From Salvelinus alpinus (lineage: Eukaryota; Chordata; Actinopteri; Salmoniformes; Salmonidae): 64,000 bases of DNA. Below, piece after piece: positions 1-18,214 of the stretch. The stretch lies in assembly GCF_045679555.1 (NCBI RefSeq), contig NC_092089.1:2370663-2434662 (forward strand). Reading direction: 5' to 3'. The translations under genes were made by a program, and so were the position numbers. The notes beneath the pieces were generated by a model. That model saw nothing but the letters and a program-made list of their open reading frames with translations. It ran no database searches and was not told the origin of the DNA. The first letter of the stretch is position 1. Each line of letters begins with the position of its first letter.

Positions 1-470
1 GTCACATCACAGACTGTGTGAGTGGTAGTTCTCGTGTGTCACATCACATACTGTGTGTGGTAGTTCTCGTGTGTCACATCACAGACTGTGTGAGTGGTAG
101 TTCTCGTGTGTCACATCACATACTGTGTGTGGTAGTTCTCGTGTGTCACATCACAGACTGTGTGAGTGGTAGTTCTCGTGTGTCACATCACAGACTGTGT
201 GAGTGGTAGTTCTCGTGTGTCACATCACAGACTGTGTGAGTGGTAGTTCTCGTGTGTCACATCACAGACTGTGTGAGTGGTAGTTCTCGTGTGTCACATC
301 ACAGACTGTGTGAGTGGTAGTTCTCGTGTGTCACATCACAGACTGTGTGAGTGGTAGTTCTCGTGTGTCACATCACAGACTGTGTGAGTGGTAGTTCTCG
401 TGTGTCACATCACAGACTGTGTGAGTGGTAGTTCTCGTGTGTCACATCACAGACTGTGTGAGTGGTAGTG
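1..470. repeat. Minisatellite, about 37-bp unit
   Basis: About 12-13 head-to-tail copies of a unit that reads GTCACATCACAGACTGTG and continues with GAGTGGTAGTTCTCGTGT. Some copies are a shorter 35-bp variant with CATACTG. The array runs off the left edge of the window. Open frames through it are by-products of the repeat and not genes. Confidence 0.95.
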
Positions 471-942
471 AGAGAACATGGAAATGTGTTGCTGTAATTT
501 AAGTCTTTGAAACATAAGCAGGTAAAATACTTAGTCATATCAGGACAGTATCCACGACCACAGTAATGACACTTAAATGTCCTAGTGCCCACTTACTAAC
601 CAATGAGAGGCTTCAAAGATCCCTCATTTGGTTTCAAAACAACCTAAACAAGTAGTCATAGTTAACCATTTACATATTTAGACAAAAACTATCAAATATT
701 TTGAAGACTGATTAGGCCCAACTTCCACCTTGACATTTTATAACTACATCACTTGTGTATTTTTACAATAAGTGATAATGCTGTGCAAGATGTTTTGAAA
801 TATATACATTATTTTCAAGAGTATTATCAAAATAGATGGTTACATTATATCACTTCTACAGCCCTGTAGAATCAGACGAAACGGTTCTATCTTGACTCCA
901 TTATGCTTCTAGAAGAACTAGAACAAAAATCAGCAGACACTT
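471..942. other. No gene seen (AT-rich unique DNA)
   Basis: AT-rich sequence without a recognisable exon, RNA gene or repeat family. Confidence 0.6.
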
Positions 943-1380
943 GGGGGGGCAGGTAGTCTAGCGGTTATGAGTTGGGCTCCTAACCTCTTGTTGGAATCCC
1001 CGAGCCCCTGAACCCCCTGAAAAACCTGTCCCTGGAGCAAGACACTTAACCTCTTGTTGGAATCCCCGAGCCCCTGAACCCCCTGAAAAACCTGTCCCTG
1101 GAGCAAGACACTTAACCTCTTGTTGGAATCCCCGAACCCCTGAACCCCCTGAAAAACCTGTCCCTGGAGCAAGACACTTAACCTCTTGTTGGAATCCCCG
1201 AGCCCCTGAACCCCCTGAAAAACCTGTCCCTGGAGCAAGACACTTAACCTCTTGTTGGAATCCCCGAGCCCCTGACCCCCCTGAAAAACCTGTCCCTGGA
1301 GCAAGACACTTAACCCTCATTTCTCCTGTAAGTGGCTCTGGATAAAACCATCAGCTAAATGACTCAAATGTCAAATGTAA
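943..1380 (+). repeat. tRNA-derived SINE (HpaI-like) with internal 66-bp tandem array
   Basis: The head has a tRNA-like A-box context (GGCAGGTAGTCTAGCGGTTA) and the tail matches the common salmonid SINE ending around TGGCTCTGGATAAAACCATC, followed by AAATGACTCAAATGTCAAATG. Between head and tail a 66-bp segment (starts CTCTTGTTGGAATCCCCGAG) is repeated about five times, so the element is roughly twice normal SINE length. The unit is a multiple of three, which explains the long false open frames on the minus strand. The family name is from memory. Confidence 0.75.
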
Positions 1381-2786
<1,406 letters not shown>

Positions 2787-2932
2787 CAGCACAGGTGCAA
2801 ATGTGTGCAAATACTAGCGATCCTGGCATAACCACACTGCATGCTCATATAACTAGCACACACATAACATATGGGCATGTACAGACAAGCATATTGACAC
2901 AGAAACAAACACACACAAACACAAACACTTAC

Positions 2933-8080
<5,148 letters not shown>

Positions 8081-8297
8081 AACTCCCCCCGTCAAAACAA
8101 ACTGCGTGTGCTTGCACCTGGCTCTGACACACACTACGCCACTTCACACTCCTGGGACAAGCGTGTCTACACACCCCTTTTTATTGTCTATTCTACCGCG
8201 CGTTTTGCTATGCACAATGCACCATAAATAACTTTAAAAACTTTGGATCTTTATTTCTAAATATATAGAACTACCTGCTGTTCTATAGGCAGGGACG

Positions 8298-8490
8298 GCG
8301 CATGCGCTTTAAAACATGCACTACCATCTCTGTTAGAGTCAGTACGCTCATTTACTCTGACAACGTCTTTGTCATTCTCTGTTGTCACTCTCTCTCCATA
8401 TTCCGTCTTGTCTTCACGTGAGGATAATATCAGCCAACTTCATTTTTGCAACGAACTTCCTTGTACAAGCAGTTCAGGCTACTCCGGTTT
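8298..8490. promoter_or_regulatory. Promoter-like segment, copy 1, with NRF-1 palindrome
   Basis: Starts with the perfect NRF-1 palindrome GCGCATGCGC (8298-8307). The next 190 bp are repeated, with moderate divergence, at 9149-9325. A donor-like TTCAC|GTGAGG lies near 8,420 on the plus strand, and the ATG of a possible minus-strand exon lies 218 bp to the left. A bidirectional promoter is plausible but inferred. Confidence 0.5.
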
Positions 8491-9148
8491 CAACCCGCTT
8501 GCTCTTTGCGCCCTGGCTGTCGTCCCGAGCTCGCGCTCAGAGGTTATGTCACCAAGACTTATGTAATAACTCACGGCCGTTTGTTTGCTGCAGAGGGTCG
8601 GTCTTTATTCTGTAGTGCCCGGTTAAAACATAGCCCAACCAACGAATTTTACCTAAATAAATATGAGGGCAGGCAAGCAAAACGCAAAACGTTTAGGCCT
8701 ATAGGCTAGGCCTATATGTTTGTCTGGAGTTTTTTTCTTCAGTAGCTTGATATATGATACGGCCAATGGAAATATGAAGAAAGAAAATGTGTCATTATAG
8801 ACTAATTATAAAACGTTTAATTTAATTTTAGTGCTTTCCTTTTCGGTTTTAATTAGGTCATTAATATAAGCGCATGTAGTCTCCAGCAGTGTGAATGGTA
8901 AAGGGTTACCAAGGCCGGGTTTACCCGTTACATAATCTACAACGTACTGAATTATCCGGTGTAAACAAATGACTGTATTTAACCACTACAGTTACTTAAC
9001 CTGCTTGTTGTTGATGGTTCTAACTCAGGTCATATCAGATAAAGCTGATTTAAGCAGTTTAATGTTTTTTTTGTGGGCTATAAATAGCTACAATAGTTGG
9101 GAGCAAATTGTAACCAACCGTCCTAAACTAAAGCAAAAGTGGTAACCT

Positions 9149-9325
9149 GCGCATGCGCTTTACAACATGCACTATCATCTCTGTTATAGGTACTCAACTA
9201 ATTTACTCTGAGAACGTCTTTGTCATTCTCTGTTGTCCCTCTCCCTATTCCGCCTTGTCTTCAGGTAAAGGTAACATCAGCCAACTTCATTTTCAGTTCA
9301 GTTCAGGCTACTCACGTTTCACCCG
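9149..9325. promoter_or_regulatory. Promoter-like segment, copy 2, with NRF-1 palindrome
   Basis: A second GCGCATGCGC (9149-9158) is followed by sequence colinear with 8298-8490, including a donor-like CTTCAG|GTAAAG near 9,264. CpG-containing, GC-richer DNA continues to about 9,560. No gene could be attached to this copy. Confidence 0.45.
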
Positions 9326-9904
9326 GGATGAACAGTGTGTTCCCGTTCATTTTGGTGTGGTCTCAAGAAGATGACCGTGGAAATCTCGACCTCTGCGTTT
9401 GAAGCTCTGGGGTAGAGCGACTGTTGCGCTTTTGCACATTTGATTGCGCAAGAAAGGTGCGTCAGTGCTATCCTTTTTTAATTACAGCCGCGCGGTTTAG
9501 CAACTGTCGGTTTCCTTCGGCTGGACCAGAGTTACAGGCTTAACTGTCTCAGTGAGGTGAGGTGATCTGCTTATTATTTAGTCTATATGATATGGCATTT
9601 GTGTGAGCAAGGCCATCAATCTGTAAAGAGATAAATCAGATCAATACATAACTGACAATATGCCAGGGCTACAGATTATGGCAATCAAATATGAGATGAA
9701 ATAAAACAAAAATCTAATCTCTCACAGTGAAAGAAAGCTATACTACTCTCTGGACATACAATGTATGTGTGTTTAGGTGGTTTTAACAAAATGAAATGAC
9801 TAGAAAGTTGTCCACCTCAGTTCCACTGCACCCTCGCTCCTCAAAGCCCATCTGACCACACCTGAGTCTCAGGCTCTCCCTACCGCCGCTCTGGCTGTGT
9901 CTTC

Positions 9905-9906
9905 CA

Positions 9907-9987
<81 letters not shown>

Positions 9988-9988
9988 C
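9905..9988. repeat. Compound (GCAC)n(AC)n microsatellite
   Basis: A run of CGCA/GCAC tetranucleotides passes into a pure CA run. A shorter CA run follows at about 10,073-10,091. Confidence 0.95.
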
Positions 9989-10208
9989 TGCTCTGCAGCC
10001 ATCTCTCTCCAATATGAGGACAGAAACTCGAGGGGCCTAAGGGAAGGGGGATGGGAGAGTTCACACCTAACCACACACACACACACACACAGCTAAATAC
10101 TTCAAAACCACACCAGTAAACTGTGTGCATGTATTTCATGAGGAGGGACACTGTAGGGTTCCTGTGAAACACTAATTATATCAGAAACTCCAGAGAAATG
10201 GGCCACTA

Positions 10209-13200
10209 GTATCAGTTAGTTACCAGACATATTATTTTCAGTTAGCTATCATGCCTAGTATTATCAGTTAGTTACCAGGCCTACTAGTATCAGTTCATTA
10301 CCATGCCTACTAGTATGAGTTAGTTACCATTCCTACTAGTATTTTTAAAAATTGAACCTTTATTTAACTAGGCAAGTCAGTTAAGAACAAATTCTTATTT
10401 GCAATGACTTCCTTACCCCTGCCAAACCCGAACAATGGTGGGCCAATTGTGCGCCAGCGTTATGGGACTCCCAATCACGGCTGGATGTGATGCAGCCTGG
10501 AATCGAACAAGGTACTGCAGTAACGCCTCTTGCACTGAGATGCAGCGTCTTAGACCGCTGCGCCACTCGGGAGCCCTAAAATAATCCCTAGTATCAGTTA
10601 CCATGCCCAGTATTATCAGTTAGTTACCATGCTTACTAGTATCAGTTAGTTACCATGCCTACTAGTATCAGTTAGTTACCATGCTTACTAGTATCAGTTA
10701 GTTACCATGCCCAGTATTATCAGTTAGTTACCATGCTTACTAGTATCAGTTAGTTACCATGCCTAGTATTATCCATTAGTTACCATGCCTAGTATTATCA
10801 GTTAGTTACCATGCCTAGTATTATCAGTTAGTTACCATGCCTAGTATTATCAGTTAGTTACCATGCCTAGTATTATCAGTTAGTTACCATGCCTAGTATT
10901 ATCAGTTAGTTACCATGCTTACTAGTATCAGTTAGTTACCATGCCTAGTATTATCAGTTAGTTACCATGCCTAGTATTATCAGTTAGTTACCATGCCTAG
11001 TATTATAAGTAAGTTACCATGCCTAGTATTATCAGTTAGTTACCATGCCTAGTATTATCCATTAGTTACCATGCCTAGTATTATCAGTTAGTTACCATGC
11101 CTAGTATTATCAGTTAGTTACCATGCCTAGTATTATCAGTTAGTTACCATGCCTAGTATTATCAGTTAGTTACCATGCCTAGTATTATCAGTTAGTTACC
11201 ATGCCTAGTATTATCAGTTAGTTACCATGCTTACTAGTATCAGTTAGTTACCATGCCTAGTATTATCAGTTAGTTACCATGCCTAGTATTATCAGTTAGT
11301 TACCATGCCTAGTATTATAAGTTAGTTACCATGCCTAGTATTATCAGTTAGTTACCATGCCTAGTATTATCAGTTAGTTACCATGCCTAGTATTATCAGT
11401 TAGTTACCATGCTTACTAGTATCAGTTAGTTACCATGCCTAGTTTTATCAGTTAGTTACCATGCCTAGTATTATCAGTTAGTTACCATGCCTAGTATTAT
11501 CAGTTAGTTACCATGCCTAGTATTATCAGTTAGTTACCATGCCTAGTATTATCAGTTAGTTACCATGCCTAGTATTATCAGTTAGTTACCATGCCTAATA
11601 GTATCAGTTAGTTACCATGCCTAGTATTATCAGTTAGTTACCATGCCTAGTATTATCAGTTAGTTACCATGTCTACTAGTATCAGTTAGTTACCATGCTT
11701 ACTAGTATCAGTTAGTTACCATGCCTAGTATTATCAGTTAGTTACCATGCTTACTAGTATCAGCTAGTTACCATGCCTACTAGTATCAGTTAGTTACCAT
11801 GCTTACTAGAATCAGCTAGTTACCATGTCTACTAGTATCAGCTAGTTACCATGCCTACTAGTATCAGTTAGTTACCATGCCTAGTATTATCAGTTAGTTA
11901 CCATGCTTACTAGTATCAGTTAGTTACCATGCCCAGTATTATCAGTTAGTTACCATGCCTAGTATTATCAGTTAGTTACCATGCTTACTAGTATCAGTTA
12001 GTTACCATGTCTACTAGTATCAGTTAGTTACCATGTTTACTAGTATCAGTTAGTTACCATGCCTAGTATTATCAGTTAGTTACCATGCTTACTAGTATCA
12101 GCTAGTTACCATGCCTACTACTATCAGTTAGTTATCATGCCTAGTATTATCAGTTAGTTACCATGCTTACTAGTATCAGTTAGTTACCATGCCTACTAGT
12201 ATCAGTTAGTTACCATGCCTACTAGTATCAGATAGTTACCATGCTTACTAGTATCAGTTAGTTACCATGCCTAGTATTATCAGTTAGTTACCATGCCTAC
12301 TAGTATCAGTTAGTTACCATGCCTAGTATTATCAGTTAGTTACCATGCTTACTAGTATCAGTTAGTTACCATGCCTAGTATTATCAGTTAGTTACCATGC
12401 TTACTAGTATCAGCTAGTTACCATGCCTACTACTATCAGTTAGTTATCATGCCTAGTATTATCAGTTAGTTACCATGCTTACTAGTATCAGTTAGTTACC
12501 ATGCCTACTAGTATCAGTTAGTTACCATGCCTACTAGTATCAGATAGTTACCATGCTTACTAGTATCAGTTAGTTACCATGCTTACTAGTATCAGTTAGT
12601 TACCATGCCTAGTATTATCAGTTAGTTACCATGCCTACTAGTATCAGTTAGTTACCATGCCTAGTATTATCAGTTAGTTACCATGCCTACTAGTATCAGC
12701 TAGTTACCATGCCTACTAGTATCAGCTAGTTACCATGCCTACTAGTATAAGTTAGTTACCATGCCTAGTATTATCAGTTAGTTACCATGCTTACTAGTAT
12801 CAGTTAGTTACCATGCTTACTAGTATCAGTTAGTTACCATGCCTAGTATTATCAGTTAGTTACCATGCCTAGTATTATCAGTTAGTTACCATGTCTACTA
12901 GTATCAGTTAGTTACCATGCTTACTAGTATCAGTTAGTTACCATGCCTAGTATTATCAGTTAGTTACCATGCTTACTAGTATCAGCTAGTTACCATGCCT
13001 ACTACTATCAGTTAGTTATCATGCCTAGTATTATCAGTTAGTTACCATGCCTAGTATTATCAGTTAGTTACCATGCTTACTAGTATCAGTTAGTTACCAT
13101 GCCTAGTATTATCAGTTAGTTACCATGCCTACTAGTATCAGTTAGTTACCATGCTTACTAGTATCAGTTAGTTACCATGCCTAGTATTATCAGTTAGTTA

Positions 13201-14285
13201 CCATGCCTAGTATTATCAGTTAGTTACCATGCCTACTAGTATCAGTTAGTTACCATGCTTACTAGTATCAGTTAGTTACCATGCCTAGTATTATCAGTTA
13301 GTTACCATGCCTAATATTATCAGTTAGTTACCATGCCTAGTATTATCAGTTAGTTACCATGCCTACTAGTATCAGTTAGTTACCATGCCTAGTATTATCA
13401 GTTAGTTACCATGCCTACTAGTATCAGTTAGTTACCATGCCTACTAGTATCAGTTAGTTACCATGCCTACTAGTATCAGTTAGTTACCATGCCTACTAGT
13501 ATCAGTTAGTTACCATGCCTACTAGTATCAGTTAGTTACCATGCTTACTAGTATCAGTTAGTTACCATGCCTACTCGTATCAGTTAGTTACCATGCCTAG
13601 TATTATCAGTTAGTTACCATGCCTACTAGTATCAGTTAGTTACCATGCCTACTAGTATCAGTTCGTTAACATGCCTACTAGTATCAGTTAGTTACCATGC
13701 CTACTAGTATCAGGTCATTACCATGCCTACTAGTATCAGTTAGTTACCATGCCTACTAGTATCAGTTAGTTACCATGCCTACTAGTATCAGTTAGTTACC
13801 ATGCCTACTAGTATCAGTTAGTTACCATGCCTACTAGTATCAGTTAGTTACCATGCCTACTAGTATCAGTTAGTTACCATGCTTACTAGTATCAGTTAGT
13901 TACCATGCCTACTAGTATCAGTTCATTACCATGTCTACTACTATCAGTTAGTTACCATGCCTGCTACTATCAGTTAGTTACCATGCCTACTAGTATCAGC
14001 TAATTACCATGCCTACTAGTATCAGTTAGTTACCATGACTGCTACTATCAGTTCATTACCATGACAGCTACTATCAGTTAGTTACCATGACTGCTACTAT
14101 CAGTTAGTTACCATGCCTACTAGTATCAGTTAGTTACCATGCCTATTGGTATCAGTTAGTTACCATGCCTACTAGTATCAGTTCGTTACCATGCCTAGTA
14201 TTATGAGTTCGTTACCATGCCTACTATTATGAGTTCGTTACCATTCCTACTATTATGAGTTCGTTACCATGCCTACTATGTGTTA
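10209..14285. repeat. Giant 26-bp minisatellite, about 145 copies
   Basis: Head-to-tail units reading CAGTTAGTTACCATGCC plus either TAGTATTAT or TACTAGTAT. The two unit types alternate in recurring blocks. For example, a block near 12,060-12,245 containing the rare variants CTACTACTATC, TTATCATGCC and CAGATAG recurs near 12,365-12,550, and part of it recurs near 12,970-13,030, so the array has higher-order repeats. A SINE interrupts its left end. Degenerate units with GTTCGTTACC mark the right end. Confidence 0.97.
10342..10576 (-). repeat. tRNA-Leu-like SINE inserted in the minisatellite
   Basis: Reverse-oriented copy of the family at 3541-3772: the left end reads CCTTTATTTAACTAGGCAAG and the right end CAGCGTCTTAGACCGCTGCG. 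Minisatellite units flank it on both sides, so it inserted after the array existed. Confidence 0.85.
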
Positions 14286-15864
14286 TGGGTGCCTACGATA
14301 CCCTAAGAGTCTAATAAAGTAGCATTTTGAAAGGGCCAGATTGGGACCATAGTGACTATGTTTTGTCCTCAGAGCCAGTCTCAGTAGTGAGAGTGCTGGT
14401 TAAGGCTATGTGGTCTGCTGGGTTTATGCTGACAGAATCCTCTGAACTCTGTGATGTGGACAATGTGTCAGTTTTTACGGTAATGCTGACTGTCATTCAT
14501 TTCTTACTGGAAGGGGATCATTCACAAAGAGGGAGGGGTCAGAGACAAGATAGACTGACAAATAAAGAAAAGGAAAGAGGGAGACAGACAGGAACAGAGA
14601 GAGGAAGGAAGAAGAGGTGAGAGGGAGATGTAGATTCGTAGAGAGAGGTCAACAGATGAAAAAAAAAAAAAAAAGGGTCTGTATGACATCAGTCTGTCTG
14701 AAGGTTGTTTATAACACATGGACCAGTGAGAATGGAAAAGGTATCCCACATTGAGCCAGATACCGTAGAAAAACCATCTACAGTACCCAAGAGGTAAGGC
14801 TTTATTCAAGAGGTCATACTGGTCACAAAATAACATATCAGCAATGACTCAAACCTCAAACTGTAAAAGGCCTAATAAATTATTCCGAATTATATAAATA
14901 AAATACAAAAAATAAACTATCTATTAAATATATCAGAGTGGCTGTGGATCCAACTTTTCTAGACCCCTCATTCCGACAGCTAAAGGTCCCGAAGCTTCTT
15001 TACACACAGTCTCTGTTCTACTACAGAACAAGCTACTCTGGTGAATGGTGCGCGTTTAATAAAGTTAGATCAAAGCTGAATCAATGTCTGCCAGATCACA
15101 CAATGATGGTATTCTACATAACAGAACCCAATATAATAGTGTAGTATAAAATTACTGTAAGACAAAAACACCACCTCATTTCCTATGAGATTTTAGAATG
15201 ATTGTGCAAATGGGCACATTTTTCTCTCATGTGGCCAAAACTCAACAGCACGTGCCACTAGGCAAAATATGTGCTATGATTGAAACTAGACACAGGTATG
15301 CAGATGCTGCATGGACGTTTCACTGGTAAAACATGACGATTATCATTCACAATTGACTGAGAAATGTGAAGGGAGGTGCGTAAAGTAGAGAATCCTGCAC
15401 ATGCAGAAGTGTCGGGACCTTTAGCTGTCGGGAAGAAGGGTTCAGAAAAGTTGTATCCACAGCCTCGACCTAAATATAATATACCAGAGGTTATGTCCTT
15501 CACTCTGACTGGAGCTGGTTGTCCAGGAGTGTGTAACAGTGGAGAAAGAGAGGTAAAATATCCACAACCGGTTGTGTCTATGATATACAGTATCTGTATG
15601 CTATGTCAGTGGAGCGCAAGGCATCAGGTGTCTCAGGCAAACTGCTAGAGTTAAGAAGATTACTGGATCTGACAGTCAGAACCACACACACACACACACA
15701 TGCATGCGTGCACACACTCAAGGATACACACTCCCACACTCAGGTACTGATATACACCCAAACATTTGTGTGCAGACAAACACACCCCCTAGGAAGTCAG
15801 TGCTGTTTCTGATGTGTGTTTGTAGCGTCTGGTTGGTCGATGAGTTGGCCTATCCATCATCCTC
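14286..15864. other. No gene seen
   Basis: Unique DNA downstream of THEM4 in its reading direction. I looked here on the minus strand for the hotdog-fold exons of THEM4 (an HGGA-type catalytic segment) and found none. Confidence 0.5.
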
Positions 15865-15900
15865 CTAATAGGTGTCCCATTGTGATTGACAGAAACAGCC
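15865..15900 (-). other. Possible short terminal exon of the THEM4-like gene
   Basis: On the minus strand a long pyrimidine tract (15,903-16,020) ends in TTCTCTCAG, an excellent acceptor. Read in phase 0 after exon 3, it gives 11 codons and a TAG. The peptide does not resemble the THEM4 hotdog domain, so the exon is doubtful. Confidence 0.2.
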
Positions 15901-16123
15901 CTGAGAGAAGAAGGAGAGAGAGCGAGGGAGAAGGAGAGAGAGAGAGGGAGGAGAGAGAAAGAGAGTGAGAGAGAAAGAGAGGGAGAAGGAGAGTGAGAGA
16001 GAGAGAGAGAGAAGGATGAGGGAAAAGAGAGAAACATACTAAGACTGAGAGAACACTTCAGAATGACTGAAAGTCTAATGACACACGTCTAAAACACAAC
16101 CAACACGTGAGGGTGGGTGACAC

Positions 16124-16445
16124 TCCCTCCAGTAGGTGGCCAGCCTGGAACACACACACACACTTCTGCTCCTGCTTGTTGACAAACACGACGTACTCGA
16201 ACGTCCCCCCGTACTCCCTGATGTTCCGTGTGAACAGACGCGCCTTCGACTGAATGATCTTACTCAAATACACCCCACCTTGGAAGGAGAAACACACATA
16301 TAGACAACATCTTACTCAGATACACCCAACCTTGGAAAGAGAAACACAGAGTTACACACAACATCTTACTCAGACACTATGCCCAGGACATGAGAGACAG
16401 GGTTATACAAACACGTTACATTTTTACATTACATTTTAGTAATTT

Positions 16446-16514
<69 letters not shown>

Positions 16515-17245
16515 ATCCATATGTGGCAGAAACCCTTCCTTACTGTACCTGTGGCGTACTTGAGGGAGCGGTTATAGCTGGGCAGTCTTCTCCAGACCCC
16601 CCACTTCTTCTCTCCGTCATCTGTCTCTACCTCACACTGGCTGTTATAGTGCTCATACAGACGCCTCATGTCGGAGCCCCAGGACGAGTTGGGCAGGCTG
16701 AAGTCCCGTGGCTGGAAAGAGAAAGGCCAGGGCAGCACCTAGTGGACAAACACTACTATTACACTCTCATCCATACTTTGTTACAGTATTATCTGACTGA
16801 GTACAGGGGGTCCCACTGTATGACAACATAACAGCATGACACGGCAGAAACATCCAGAATGAAATACATTACAGCACAGTTCACAATGCACATTGTGGGG
16901 AAAAAATACTGTTTCTATCGGCAGTAACGTTAGGGAAAAGGGAACCATGACAAATGTTTAGGTAAGATGAATCATGACTCACATGTTCTCACTCACATTG
17001 CCCTTGACAGTAGGCTACACTAATGTTATGGCTGTTTGTAGCTAGCTAAATGTGTGTGACTGTGTGTGTGTTTCTGGACCTACCGCCATGGTTCGGACAC
17101 TGTTGATAGAGGACCAGGGAAGCTGGAAAGTCCCTCTTGGAGTCATTTGTTGTCTGATGTTGGTGTTGAAATTTCCCTTTGAGATTTCACGTCCCATTAT
17201 TTGGCACAGTCCCCTGGCCATCTGCTGCACTCCTGTTCGTATCAT
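16124..17245 (-). CDS. them4: THEM4-like acyl-CoA thioesterase, N-terminal exons only
   Basis: Three exons: 17245..17084, 16711..16549 and 16278..16124, with phases 0, 1 and 0 agreeing, 160 codons in all. The product resembles the N-terminal half of THEM4/CTMP, a mitochondrial acyl-CoA thioesterase also reported as an Akt modulator. Diagnostic segments are 'SLPNSSWGSDMRRLYEHYN', 'WRRLPSYNRSLK', 'SKARLFTRNIREYGGTFEYV' and 'VFQAGHLLEG', which line up with human SVPNPSWNKDLRLLFDQF, WKRLPSYKR, SQAQLFTRSF and LFQGGPYLEG. The first 54 residues are basic and Arg/Gln-rich, fitting a mitochondrial targeting peptide. The exons for the catalytic hotdog domain, about the last 110 residues, were not found. 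The exon 3 donor (GTGTCA) is weak. A strong acceptor at 15901 opens only an 11-codon tail ending in a stop at 15865. The locus may be decayed, use distant exons off the window, or be mis-assembled. Confidence 0.8.
16449..16513. repeat. (AC)n microsatellite in THEM4 intron 2
   Basis: About 32 AC dinucleotides between the second and third THEM4 exons. Confidence 0.95.
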
Positions 17246-17804
17246 GATGACAATGTTGGGGTAAGATTGCCAAGCCCTATTCTGATGTAACTACAAGTAA
17301 ATTAGCTAATGTAAACTAGCTACCTACTGTAAAGTTACGGTTACTACTAGCTAGCCCTTTAGCTTTACTGACTAGTTAGTGGCTGTTGTATGATAGCAAT
17401 ACACATTCAGAATCAAACCTAACATCGCACTATAACTTTCTACTGTAACAAACTAACAACAGGAGGATAAATACGGAGCTTTTGTCAATTTTGTCTCGCC
17501 TCTGGTTTTGCCGGTAGAATGACTTTCATGTGTATCTCATCGCCCCATGTTACCACTTTCTGCAACAGGAACGACGACGGGCAACACGCGTCATGCTTGT
17601 CATGTGATCTATATCGTTCACTGTAATTGGCAGCGAAGGAAGGATATTTCCGGCTACATAGGTTAGTTACCATGCCAACGTAGACAGACTCGCCTCCATC
17701 CTTTGAGACGCTGACATTTTTTTAACCATTTATTCGTTTATTGTGCAGTTTTTGTTAAAGCAAGATAGTTTGTGACTATTTACTTCAAATAAATTGCCAG
17801 CAGG
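17246..17804. promoter_or_regulatory. Shared head-to-head promoter of THEM4 and CFAP141
   Basis: Only 559 bp separate the divergent start codons (17245 minus, 17805 plus). The right half is GC-richer, with CpGs around 17,490-17,660. A near-consensus RFX X-box lies at 17666-17679. Bidirectional use is inferred from the geometry. Confidence 0.65.
17666..17679 (+). promoter_or_regulatory. Candidate X-box (RFX site) upstream of CFAP141
   Basis: GTTACC-AT-GCCAAC fits the RFX consensus GTNRCC-N(0-3)-RGYAAC at 11 of 12 half-site positions (C for G in the right half). It lies 126 bp upstream of the CFAP141 start codon, where X-boxes of ciliary genes usually sit. Confidence 0.45.
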
Positions 17805-18171
17805 ATGTTTGGTTGTGAGGAACGACGTTCCAAAAACAAACTTGTGCAGAGGGCGAGAGACAGAATCAAGGTAAGCATGTCACTACTAGGCAACACACAG
17901 ACAAAAAAGTGGTCAGATACCTATAGCTAAGTGGCTGGAAATGTGTTATAGTCTGCATTTTCCCTCTTTTATAGAAAGATGGCGAGATGACTAACCGCAT
18001 TGCAGAGCTGGACAGGTGTGTAAACTATACCGTTCTGTACTGTTGGGCTAATTGTAACTGCAACGTTTGATACGTTTTCCCTGAAATATCTTGAAGTTAC
18101 AGTCCTTTCACTTCTCAATGTAGTGAAAGAACTGTAGTGAAAGGACCCCCCCCCCCCTCTCTCTCTTTCTT

Positions 18172-18214
<43 letters not shown>

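Noticed and set aside
410-592. Minus-strand frame with FKCHYCGRGYC, resembling a zinc finger
   Set aside because: Only one Cys pair and no His pair in place; it overlaps the minisatellite and has no splice or start support.
930-1320. Two overlapping minus-strand frames of 120-124 codons
   Set aside because: They are produced by the 66-bp tandem units inside a SINE.
15789-16037. Minus-strand frame with VNHNGTPIRRMMDRPTH, faintly like the THEM4 catalytic segment
   Set aside because: The frame does not fit the exon 3 phase, the HGG and acidic positions are not conserved, and its upstream half is CT repeat.
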